Shown here: in pieces, positions 9,252 to 17,166 of the stretch
How the letters are laid out: every line of letters begins with the position of its first letter
Numbering within the stretch: position 1 is the stretch's first letter
Source of the DNA: an uncultured Pseudomonadota bacterium
Lineage (GTDB): Bacteria; Pseudomonadota; Gammaproteobacteria; Steroidobacterales; Steroidobacteraceae
Reading direction: 5' to 3'
NCBI GenBank assembly: GCA_902826575.1
Contig: CADEFJ010000001.1
Span: 62,001-126,000 of the forward strand
Length of the DNA stretch: 64,000 nucleotides
Notes under the pieces: model-generated
Told to the model about the DNA's origin: nothing
The model's database searches: none
What the model saw: the letters and a program-made list of their open reading frames with translations, nothing else
Translations under genes and position numbers: made by a program

Positions 9252-10568
9252 ATGATGCTTACGATACTCGCCTTCGGCATGGTCGCCACGTTCATGACGT
9301 TGATCATGACCAAACGGCTGTCGGCGATGATTGCGCTGATCATCGTGCCCGCCGTGTTCGCGCTGATCGCGGGGTTCTGGAGCGGGCTCGGCGCGATGAT
9401 GCTCGAAGGGATCCGCGACATCGCGCCGACCGGCGTGATGCTGCTGTTTGCGATTCTCTACTTCGGCATCATGATCGACGCGGGCCTGTTCGATCCGCTG
9501 ACGAGACGGGTCGTGAAGCTCGCGCATGGCGATCCGCTGCGGATCACGTTGGGCTCTGCGATCCTGGGCCTGATCGTCGCGCTCGATGGCGACGGAACGA
9601 CCACCTACATGATCACGCTGGCGGCACTATTGCCGCTCTACAAGCACATGAAGATGGATATTCGCGTGCTGACCTGCATCCTGATCATGGCGGTCGCGAC
9701 GATGAACCTGGTGCCATGGGGCGGCCCGACGACACGTGCGGCGATTGCGCTCGGCCTCGACCCACGCGCGCTGTTCCTGTCGCTGATCCCGCCGGTGTTG
9801 GCCACCGTAGGGTGGGTGCTGTTCACGGCGTACCTGCTCGGCCGTGCGGAGCGCAAGCGCCTCGGTATCACCGAGCGCCTGGCGATGCCGCTGCCCGGCG
9901 AGCTTGACCTGTCGACCCCGGACAGCGACGGCACACCCTCCACCCGCCGTCCGCGCCTGTTCTGGTTCAATGCAGGGCTCACGGCGCTGCTCATGGGCAT
10001 CCTGCTGTTCGGCGACGTGCCGTTGCAGGTGCTGTTCATGCTGGCGTTCGCAGTCGCTGCGATGACCAACTATCCGCAGGTGGACATGCAGCGGGAGCGC
10101 ATCGCCGCCCAAGCATCGAACGCGCTCGCGACCGCCGGCCTGGTGTTCGCTGCCGGAATATTCACCGGCGTGCTTTCGGGCACCGGCATGGTCGATGCCA
10201 TGGCGAATACGGTGACAGGTGTGGTGCCGGACGCGCTTGGTCCCTACATGGCGCCGATCACTGCGCTCGTCAGTATCCCCTTCACGGTGCTGATATCCAA
10301 CGACGCCTTCTACTTCGGGATGTTGCCCGTGCTCGCGCACTCCGCCGAGCACTACGGCATCTCGACGATGGAAATCGCGCGCGCCTCGCTCGTCGGCCAG
10401 CAGATCCACCTGCTGAGCCCGCTGGTTGCCTCCACCTACCTGCTGGTGGCAACCGCCGGGGTGGAACTCGGCGACCATCAGCGCTTCACGATGAAGTGGG
10501 CGCTTGGCGCGTGCGCCGTGTTCCTGTTGACCTGCCTGCTGCTCGGGTTGTTTCCCTGGTACGCCTGA
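9252..10568 (+). CDS. CitMHS-family citrate/carboxylate transporter
   Basis: 438 residues, almost wholly hydrophobic with about 12 membrane segments. It has the pattern of the CitMHS ion-transporter family, which brings in metal-citrate complexes with protons; examples are LDGDGTTTYMITLAALLPLYKHM and VPWGGPTTRAA in the first half and LISNDAFYFGMLPVLA with SLVGQQIHLLSPLV in the second. The gene lies 73 bases after the aconitase gene on the same strand. With the upstream TonB receptor it supplies the inner-membrane step of an uptake route for a citrate-like compound. The exact substrate and metal are inferred from the family only. Confidence 0.88.
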   Translation: MMLTILAFGMVATFMTLIMTKRLSAMIALIIVPAVFALIAGFWSGLGAMMLEGIRDIAPTGVMLLFAILYFGIMIDAGLFDPLTRRVVKLAHGDPLRITLGSAILGLIVALDGDGTTTYMITLAALLPLYKHMKMDIRVLTCILIMAVATMNLVPWGGPTTRAAIALGLDPRALFLSLIPPVLATVGWVLFTAYLLGRAERKRLGITERLAMPLPGELDLSTPDSDGTPSTRRPRLFWFNAGLTALLMGILLFGDVPLQVLFMLAFAVAAMTNYPQVDMQRERIAAQASNALATAGLVFAAGIFTGVLSGTGMVDAMANTVTGVVPDALGPYMAPITALVSIPFTVLISNDAFYFGMLPVLAHSAEHYGISTMEIARASLVGQQIHLLSPLVASTYLLVATAGVELGDHQRFTMKWALGACAVFLLTCLLLGLFPWYA

Positions 10569-10576
10569 AGGCGCCC

Positions 10577-11710
10577 CTAGCGCGCATCGAGCGCTGCCTG
10601 CCAGGTTGCGAGGGTGCGTTCCCGCCTGATGCGATCGAGGTCCGCGAGCAAGGCGGGGCCGAGTTTCACCGGTCGCGCAGCGCTGGCCGGTGGCTTGCTG
10701 CCCGGCAGTGCCTCGACGTCCTCGCGCGAGGGCGCCATGTAGGCCCGCGCCAGATGACGCTGGCCCTCGGCGGAGAGCAGGAAATCCAGCAGCAGCCTGG
10801 CGGCGTTCGGTTGGCGTGCCTCGCGCGCGATCAGCGCAATGCGCGACACCACGAGCGTGTAGTCGGTCGGCATGATGACGCCGATGTCGGGATTGCGGGT
10901 GGCGAGTTCCAGCGCGTAGGAGCCGAGCGCATTGTAGGCAAACAGGCTGCTGCCGCTCTCGAGGTCGGCGAGCAACGGCCGGGTCGACGTGTAGAGCTTG
11001 ACTTCGACCGCACCCAGCGCACTCGCAAGCGGCACGATGTCCCGGCTGACGTGATAAGCCTGCGTCAGCTGCAGGTAGCCGAAACCGGAGAGGCGCGGAT
11101 CGTAAGTGGAAACGCGGTTGCGGTAGAAATCGGTTCGGGAGCGCAGCAGGCGTTCGAAGGCCGCGTGCGTGGCAGGCAGGTCCTTCGGCGGCACCAGTCG
11201 CTTGTTATACGCAATGACAACCGGTTCCGCCGTCACGCCCCATGCCTCGTTCTTCCAAATCGCCCAGTCCGGCAGATAGGGCTTTTCCGGCGAGGCGTAG
11301 GCTTGCGCATAGCCGTCGTTCACGAGCTTGATCTGCAGATCCATAGCGGAGCTCCAGATCAGATCGCCGGTCGGCTGGCGGGCCCGCGATTCCATGACCA
11401 CGCGATCGTAGAGATCCGGCGACGCGAGTTCACGATAATCGACGCGCAGGAATGGATAGTGCGCCCGGAATGCTCCCAGCGCGCCGACCACCTCGTGCTC
11501 GTCGGTGGTCGAATAGACAACGACAGTGCCTTCGCGTTGTGCCGCCGCGATGATGTCGCCATAGGAGCGTGGATAGCCGCGGGGCTGCGCCGCTGCGGTG
11601 ACCGAGAAGGTGACCGCCAGCAGCAGTGCGAGTCGCCACCGGCGTTCTGCGGCAGGCGGGCGGGGATGGCCTGGGCGCGGGTCTTTGCGTATCGGGCGAA
11701 CCACGCTCAC
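10577..11710 (-). CDS. Periplasmic binding protein of the Fe/PgtC-like type, no permease nearby
   Basis: About 377 residues with a signal peptide (RRWRLALLLAVTFSVTAAAQ) and a class II binding-protein fold (EGTVVVYSTTDEHEV near the N-terminus, then GDLIWSSAMDLQIKLV, YNKRLVPP and SGFGYLQLT). It resembles iron and phosphoglycerate binding proteins (AfuA/PgtC). The start is uncertain: no ATG precedes the signal peptide before the divergent regulator gene, and GTG at 11710 or 11704 is the best option. It faces the TctD-like regulator across about 40 bases and meets the transporter tail to tail. With no ABC permease or ATPase here, it is more likely a ligand sensor that feeds the kinase, as PgtC is believed to do in the Pgt system. 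Confidence 0.78.
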   Translation of the reverse strand: MSVVRPIRKDPRPGHPRPPAAERRWRLALLLAVTFSVTAAAQPRGYPRSYGDIIAAAQREGTVVVYSTTDEHEVVGALGAFRAHYPFLRVDYRELASPDLYDRVVMESRARQPTGDLIWSSAMDLQIKLVNDGYAQAYASPEKPYLPDWAIWKNEAWGVTAEPVVIAYNKRLVPPKDLPATHAAFERLLRSRTDFYRNRVSTYDPRLSGFGYLQLTQAYHVSRDIVPLASALGAVEVKLYTSTRPLLADLESGSSLFAYNALGSYALELATRNPDIGVIMPTDYTLVVSRIALIAREARQPNAARLLLDFLLSAEGQRHLARAYMAPSREDVEALPGSKPPASAARPVKLGPALLADLDRIRRERTLATWQAALDAR

Positions 11711-11749
11711 ACTCTGGGGACGGATCGCCGTTCTGTCAAAGAGTGGGGC

Positions 11750-12433
11750 ATGGCGCGCATATTGCTGGTGGAAGATGACGAAGCGCTGGCTCGCGGGCTG
11801 GTGGCCATCCTGCGTGGTGAGGGTTATTCGGTCGATTCGGCCCACGACGGCGAGAGCGCGCTCGCGATGGCGCGCGATGAACCCTACGCCGTCGTGACAC
11901 TCGACATCAACCTGCCCGGCATCTCGGGCTTCGATGTCCTGAAGACGCTGCGCGCTCGCGGCTGCCACGCTCCCGTCCTGATGCTCACCGCGCGCGATTC
12001 CATCGACGACCGGGTCAGGGGGCTGGATTTCGGTGCCGATGACTATCTGCTGAAGCCCTTCGAACCGCCCGAACTCACCGCGCGCCTGCGGGCGCTGTTG
12101 CGTCGCCCTGCCACCGACCCTTCCCCCGTCATTCGCGTCGGCAATCTCGAGATTGATCGCTCACGCTGCGAGATCCGGGTGGCGGGCGAGGCGGTCGAAC
12201 TGCGCCGGCGGGAGTGGGTGGTGCTGGAGCGGCTCGTCGTCCGCGTTGGCAAGGTGGTCTCGAAAGAGAGGCTGGCGGCCGAGGTGTTCGGATTCGACGA
12301 TGTCGTGGCGCCGAATGCGATCGAGGTCTATATCGCACGGCTGCGACGCAAGCTGGGGCCGCAGGGGCCCACGATCCGCACGATGCGCGGCCTCGGCTAT
12401 GTCATGGAGGATGTCCCCCTCGGTGAGGCATAA
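11750..12433 (+). CDS. OmpR/TctD-family response regulator
   Basis: 227 residues. The receiver domain has the acidic pair at residues 9-10, the phospho-acceptor Asp52 (VTLDINLPG), Thr in LTARDS and the conserved Lys in LLKPFEPPE. The C-terminal winged-helix OmpR domain has VELRRREW and IEVYIARLRRKLG ending in RGLGYVM. It overlaps the kinase gene that follows, forming a two-component operon. The neighbours (carboxylate transporter, binding protein) match the TctD/TctE arrangement known for tricarboxylate control, so it probably drives the cluster at 2814-10568. Confidence 0.9.
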   Translation: MARILLVEDDEALARGLVAILRGEGYSVDSAHDGESALAMARDEPYAVVTLDINLPGISGFDVLKTLRARGCHAPVLMLTARDSIDDRVRGLDFGADDYLLKPFEPPELTARLRALLRRPATDPSPVIRVGNLEIDRSRCEIRVAGEAVELRRREWVVLERLVVRVGKVVSKERLAAEVFGFDDVVAPNAIEVYIARLRRKLGPQGPTIRTMRGLGYVMEDVPLGEA

Positions 12434-13844
12434 CCTGCGCGTCTCGCTTACCGCGCGCCTGCTGGTCGCGCTGATCCTGCCGACTGCCGCGCTCGCGCTG
12501 GTTCTGGGCGTCGGCGGTGCGCTATTCATCGACCGCATTGTCGAGAGCGTCAACGACCGTCCGCTCGATGCGTCGGTGCGCTCCATTGCCGACACGCTCG
12601 CACTCGAGAACGGCGAGGTGACGCTCGACCTGCCACCGTCGGCCTTCGGCATGCTGGAGAACGAAGAGCGAGACAACGTCTACTACAGTGTCCACGTGGG
12701 TGAAGACCTGCTCACGGGTTATCCCGACCTGCCGCGCGTGCACACGGCGGGGGAGCGAATCGACGAGACCAGCTTCGCCTATTCGACCTACCGGGACTCC
12801 CCGGTACGCGTGGCCGTGATCGTGCGGCACGTACCGCGCGTGGAAGCGCCGATCGTGGTGCAGGTCGCGGAAACGCTGGACGCACGCAGGAGCCTCAGCC
12901 GGCAAATGCTGTCCGGGTTGTTCGCGCTCGAGGCGCTGTTGATCGGGCTGCTCGTGCTGCTGCTGCCGCTCGCCGTGCGCTGGGGGCTGTTCCCGCTGGT
13001 CGAGGTTCGCCGCGGCATCGACAACCGTTCCGCCACCGACTTCACGCCGCTCACGTTGCAACAGGTGCCGACGGAGCTGCGGGGCTTCGTGACCGCGTTC
13101 AACGGCCTGCTGTTTCGACTGCACGAGGCGGTGGAGGGACTGCGTCGCTTTACCGCCGACGCCTCGCACCAGATGCGCACGCCACTGTCGATACTGCGGG
13201 CGCACTTGCAGGTCCTGAAGCGCGAAGGAACCGGGACGCCGGTGGGGCAGGCTTCGCTCGCCGACATCGATGTCGCGACGGCGCGATTGCAGCGGTTGCT
13301 GACGCAGTTGCTGGCACTGGCGCGCGCCGAGGGCAATCGGGAAAGTTTCGGCCGGCTGGTGCGGGCCGTCGACCTCGGCAGGCTCGCCCGATCGGTGGCC
13401 GAAGAGCATGTACCGGCGGCGCTGCGCAAGGGCGTCGATATCCAGTTCGACACGGAGGAACGCGCGACCGCCCGGACCGTGGAGGAACTTGCGCGCGAAC
13501 TCGTCTCCAACCTGGTGGACAACGCGATCCGTTACAACCACAAGGGCGGGACGGTCTGGTTGCGGGTAACGTTGCTGGCGGATGCGGTACGTATCCTCAT
13601 CGAGGACGACGGGCCGGGCATCCCGGCCGCCATGCAGGCTGACGTATTCAAGCGGTTCCTCAGGCTCGATCGCGACCGTGCCGTGGAAGGCAGCGGACTC
13701 GGCCTTGCCATCGTCAAGGAGCTGGCCGATGCTCTTGCGGCAAGCATGCGCATCGCGAGCAGGCAGAACGGCGGCCTGAGCATCGAGATCGACTTTCCCG
13801 TCATGGCGGAACCGCCACGCGCGGGCGGCGAGTCAGCTTCCTGA
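12423..13844 (+). CDS. TctE-like sensor histidine kinase
   Basis: About 473 residues. There is a first membrane segment (LLVALILPTAALALVLGVGGALFI), a periplasmic sensor of roughly 140 residues, and a second membrane segment (LFALEALLIGLLVLLLPLAV). The phospho-acceptor is His249 in ADASHQMRTPLS. The ATPase shows LVSNLVDNAIRYN, DDGPGIP and GSGLGLAIVKEL. A GTG at 12423 with GGAGG 12 bases upstream is preferred. An in-frame ATG at 12411 would sit directly against that GGAGG. The gene overlaps the regulator by 11 bases (23 with the ATG). The ligand is presumably a tricarboxylate, either direct or presented by the binding protein at 10577. Confidence 0.88.
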   Translation: MRHNLRVSLTARLLVALILPTAALALVLGVGGALFIDRIVESVNDRPLDASVRSIADTLALENGEVTLDLPPSAFGMLENEERDNVYYSVHVGEDLLTGYPDLPRVHTAGERIDETSFAYSTYRDSPVRVAVIVRHVPRVEAPIVVQVAETLDARRSLSRQMLSGLFALEALLIGLLVLLLPLAVRWGLFPLVEVRRGIDNRSATDFTPLTLQQVPTELRGFVTAFNGLLFRLHEAVEGLRRFTADASHQMRTPLSILRAHLQVLKREGTGTPVGQASLADIDVATARLQRLLTQLLALARAEGNRESFGRLVRAVDLGRLARSVAEEHVPAALRKGVDIQFDTEERATARTVEELARELVSNLVDNAIRYNHKGGTVWLRVTLLADAVRILIEDDGPGIPAAMQADVFKRFLRLDRDRAVEGSGLGLAIVKELADALAASMRIASRQNGGLSIEIDFPVMAEPPRAGGESAS

Positions 13845-13870
13845 AAGCCAAGTTGGTGTTAGCTCGACGG

Positions 13871-15298
13871 ATGTCACGCGCGCGTCGCCATACCGTTCCG
13901 CTGCTCGTCCTGGCGGCTCTCGCCCAAGGCGGCAGCGCGGCGGCCGTGGATGATGCCGCACGCGCCCGGGAAGTGCGGTTCCAGGCCATATACCGGGAAC
14001 TCGTCGAGACGGACACGTCGCTGTCGAATGGCAGCTGCACGCTCGCGGCGCAGCGGATGGCCGCCCGCCTGCTCGAGGCCGGTTATGCCAAAGCCGATGT
14101 CCGCGTGGTCGTGCCGCCCGGGTTCCCGCTCCAGGGCAATCTCGTCGCGCGCATCCCGGGGACGGATGCGAAGCGGCCGGCGATCCTGCTGCTGGCACAT
14201 CTCGACGTCGTCGAGGCCAAGGCAGCGGACTGGAAGCGGGACCCGTTCAAGCTGATGGAGGAGGGCGGTTACATCCATGCGCGCGGCGCCGTGGACGACA
14301 AGGCGATGGCGGCATCCTTCGTCGATGCGTTCATCCGCTATCGCGAGGAGGCATTCCGTCCCGCGCGCACGCTGAAGCTGGCACTGACCTGCGGCGAGGA
14401 GACCGACAGCGTCTTCAACGGCGTGCAGTATCTGCTGGCAAATGAGCCGGATGCACTCGCGGCCGGTTTTGCGGTCAACGAGGGCGGTTCGGGCCGCCTC
14501 GATGGCCATGGCAGGCCGGTCTCGTTCGGCGTCCAGGTCGGCGAGAAGATCTACCAGGACTTTACGCTGGCCGCGACGTCGCCGGGCGGCCACAGCGCGC
14601 GCCCCACGGATGACAATGCCATCGGCCGCCTTGCGGCCGCGGTGGTGCGCATCGACGGGTATCGATTCCCGGTGAACATGACCGCGGCCACGCAAGCCTT
14701 CTTCCGGCGCTCCGCCACGCAGTACGACGGGCAGACGGCCAGGGATCTGGCAGCGATCGGGAGCGCCACTGCTGACGCCTTCGCATTCGCGCGCGTGGCC
14801 GCCGCGGATCCGCTGTGGAACGCGTTCCTGCGCACTACCTGCATTGCAACGCTCATCAGCGGCGGGCACGCCGAGAATGCCCAGCCGCAGCATGCCGAGG
14901 CAAACGTCAACTGCCGCATCATGCCCGGTGAAAGTGTCGAAGCCGTGCGCAGCAGGCTCGTCGAGGTGGTGGCCGATCCGAAGATCGACATCACACTGGC
15001 CGATGCGCCCGGGCCGCAGCCTGCGGCCCCGCCGCTCGATGCGCGCATCATGCAGCCTGTCGAGGCGATCGTGGCCGACATGTGGCCGGGCGTTCCGGTA
15101 ATACCGAGTCTCAGCAGCGGCGCCACCGACGGGCGCTTCCTCAATGCGGCAGGCATTCCAACCTACGGCATCTCGGGAGTGTTCCGGGACCCCGATGGCA
15201 ACGGCGTCCACGGGCTCGATGAACGCATTCGCGTGACGTCACTGCACGACGCCCGCGTGTTCCTCTATCGGCTGGTCAAGGCGTACGCCGGGGAGTGA
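13871..15298 (+). CDS. Secreted M20-family metallopeptidase
   Basis: 475 residues with a signal peptide (VPLLVLAALAQGGSAAAV). The M20 di-zinc site is visible as LLLAHLDVV (His, then catalytic Asp), GAVDDKAM (bridging Asp), LTCGEETDS (catalytic Glu), the AVNEGG region and a late GVHGLDER carrying the last His. A dimerisation domain with SPGGHSARP lies between. Secreted M20 enzymes are usually aminoacylases or carboxy/dipeptidases. The ATG at 13871 is chosen over a TTG at 13853 because it starts the signal peptide cleanly. It begins 26 bases after the kinase gene, so it may be read through with it. Confidence 0.88.
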   Translation: MSRARRHTVPLLVLAALAQGGSAAAVDDAARAREVRFQAIYRELVETDTSLSNGSCTLAAQRMAARLLEAGYAKADVRVVVPPGFPLQGNLVARIPGTDAKRPAILLLAHLDVVEAKAADWKRDPFKLMEEGGYIHARGAVDDKAMAASFVDAFIRYREEAFRPARTLKLALTCGEETDSVFNGVQYLLANEPDALAAGFAVNEGGSGRLDGHGRPVSFGVQVGEKIYQDFTLAATSPGGHSARPTDDNAIGRLAAAVVRIDGYRFPVNMTAATQAFFRRSATQYDGQTARDLAAIGSATADAFAFARVAAADPLWNAFLRTTCIATLISGGHAENAQPQHAEANVNCRIMPGESVEAVRSRLVEVVADPKIDITLADAPGPQPAAPPLDARIMQPVEAIVADMWPGVPVIPSLSSGATDGRFLNAAGIPTYGISGVFRDPDGNGVHGLDERIRVTSLHDARVFLYRLVKAYAGE

Positions 15299-15305
15299 GC
15301 TGCCG

Positions 15306-16415
15306 GTGATCAACCGCGCCACGCTGCTGAAGTTGCACCGATGGGTCGGCCTCGCCGTCGCCTTGCTGCTCTGCGTGCAGGGGCTGACGGGAACGCTCCT
15401 CGTCTTCCGCGAGGAGATCGAGCACCTGCTGCATCCGGAACTCGCGGTCGTGCCTGCCGCGACCGCCGTGCCGGTACAACAGCTCGTCGATACGGTGCGC
15501 AACGCTGCGCCGGAGGCGACCCTGCAGCGCATCCGGTTCGCCGAAGGTGCTGCCGCGGCGATGTTCGTGATGCGTGGCGCGGCCGGCCGACCCTATCTCG
15601 TCGCCGTCGATCCGTGGCGTGGCGAAATCCTGCGCCAGGGTGGCTACGAGCGATGGCCGACGGAGTTGCTGTTTCGCATCCACGACGAGTTGCTCTCGGG
15701 CCGCAGCGGCGAGATCGTCGTCAGCATAGAGGGGATGGCGCTGGCCTTCCTGGTGATCGCCGGCTTCATCCTCTGGTGGCCAGGACGACGGCGGCTGAAG
15801 TCGGGCTTTCGCGTCATCACCGGACAGGGAGCGGACCGCGCGGTTCGCACGACTCACCGGGCGCTCGGCGGCGCGGTCGCGGTGGTGCTGCTGATGTCGG
15901 GCCTGACGGGAGCGCTGCTCATCCATCGCACGGCTTTGCAATCCGTGCTGCCCATGGTGCCGCGCCCGAAGTTCGTCGTTGCGCAGGTAGCCGGCCACCC
16001 GCTGACGTCGATTGACGCGATGCTCGCGAGCGCCCGGCGCGAGCACGGCCCGCTGCCGCTGCGGGAGCTGCGCTTCTCGGGCAGCGAAGGCCAGGTTGTT
16101 GCCTTCTACTTCCAGGACCTGTCATCGCTGCGCCCCAATGCCACGCGGCAGTATTTCTACAATGCCTATGACGGCAGCGAACTCGGCCGTTACGAGCCCG
16201 CGAACCTGCCTGCGCTGAACACCGCTTACGACTGGCTGTTCACGATTCACACCGGACGCGCAGCGCGGCTGCCCGGGCGCTTCGTCGTGCTCATCGGGGG
16301 CCTGTCGCTCGTGTTCTTCGTGACGAGCGGATTCTGGTTATGGCTGTCCGCCCGGAAACAGCGCCGCGCGCGTCGCATGAAGGCCAGGGTGCGCCTTGCC
16401 TGCGAAGCAGAGTGA
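15306..16415 (+). CDS. PepSY-associated transmembrane protein
   Basis: 369 residues with the four-helix layout of the PepSY-TM family. TM1 starts at LHRWVGLAVALLLCVQGLTGTLLVFREE with conserved His and Arg, TM2 is in ALAFLVIAGFILWWPGRR, TM3 in ALGGAVAVVLLMSGLTGALL and TM4 in FVVLIGGLSLVFFVTSGFWLWL. Two periplasmic PepSY segments lie between. Members are often linked to iron or flavin reduction and siderophore uptake in Proteobacteria, and the TonB receptor in the same region fits that loosely. The GTG start follows the M20 stop by seven bases, so the two genes are co-transcribed. Confidence 0.85.
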   Translation: MINRATLLKLHRWVGLAVALLLCVQGLTGTLLVFREEIEHLLHPELAVVPAATAVPVQQLVDTVRNAAPEATLQRIRFAEGAAAAMFVMRGAAGRPYLVAVDPWRGEILRQGGYERWPTELLFRIHDELLSGRSGEIVVSIEGMALAFLVIAGFILWWPGRRRLKSGFRVITGQGADRAVRTTHRALGGAVAVVLLMSGLTGALLIHRTALQSVLPMVPRPKFVVAQVAGHPLTSIDAMLASARREHGPLPLRELRFSGSEGQVVAFYFQDLSSLRPNATRQYFYNAYDGSELGRYEPANLPALNTAYDWLFTIHTGRAARLPGRFVVLIGGLSLVFFVTSGFWLWLSARKQRRARRMKARVRLACEAE

Positions 16416-16422
16416 TCAAGTG

Positions 16423-17166
16423 ATGGGCCCCGCACGCTTCGCGGCCCTCGCCCTGGTCATCGTTGTTGTGTGGCTGCTGGCATCGCGCACCGCGGCCGCC
16501 GGGCCCGCAAGCGAGCGGACGTTGTGGCAGGGAGATGCGGCGGGCGCCACAGTCCATGCGCAGGCCAACGCAGACCTGCTTGCCTCGAACGACGGACGAG
16601 CGCGCGCGGTGCTGATCGGGGACTCGATCACCTGGCACTGGGAGTCGCAGTGGCTGCCCCAGCTCGACGGCACACTGCTGGTCAATCGCGGCATCGCCGG
16701 GCAGAACAGCAGCCAGATGCTGCTGCGGTTCGAAGACGATGTGATTGCCCTGACGCCGGTCGCAGTCGTCATTCTCGCGGGCACCAACGATCTGCGCATC
16801 GACGCTGGAACTCATGCCGACGCGGCGCCCGAGATCCTCGCCCGCATCCGCCGCAATATCACCGCGATGGCGGATATCGCCGCAGCGAACGGCGTGAAAG
16901 TGATCATCAGTAGCATTCCGCCGATCGTGCCTGCCCTGCAGGGCAAGCGCCGCGATCCGCAGACGCTTGCTGCCGCCAACCGCTGGCTGCGGTCATTCGC
17001 GGACCGGCGAGGCTACGCGTTCGCCGACTACGGAGTGCTGGCTGATTCACGGGGTTTCCTGCGGGAGGCGTTGACCGCGGACGGCCTGCATCCGAACGCC
17101 GAAGCCTACAGGCTGATGCAGCCGGTGCTCGCTGCCGCGCTCGCGAGGGCGGGGCTATCCCGCTGA
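16423..17166 (+). CDS. SGNH/GDSL-family hydrolase
   Basis: 247 residues with an N-terminal hydrophobic signal or anchor (FAALALVIVVVWLLASRTAAA). The four SGNH blocks are visible: VLIGDSITWHW with the nucleophile Ser, the Gly of RGIAGQNSS, Asn of LAGTNDLR, and the DGLHPNAEAY block with catalytic Asp and His. Substrates are typically acetylated sugars or lysophospholipid-type esters. It starts eight bases after the PepSY gene (ATG 16423, or GTG one codon earlier). Its last 12 bases overlap the end of the convergent kinase gene. Confidence 0.87.
   Translation: MGPARFAALALVIVVVWLLASRTAAAGPASERTLWQGDAAGATVHAQANADLLASNDGRARAVLIGDSITWHWESQWLPQLDGTLLVNRGIAGQNSSQMLLRFEDDVIALTPVAVVILAGTNDLRIDAGTHADAAPEILARIRRNITAMADIAAANGVKVIISSIPPIVPALQGKRRDPQTLAAANRWLRSFADRRGYAFADYGVLADSRGFLREALTADGLHPNAEAYRLMQPVLAAALARAGLSR

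Noticed and set aside
10496..11749. Long plus-strand fusion upstream of the TctD-like regulator
   Set aside because: That part lies opposite the binding-protein gene and lacks any domain; the regulator starts at its own ATG at 11750.
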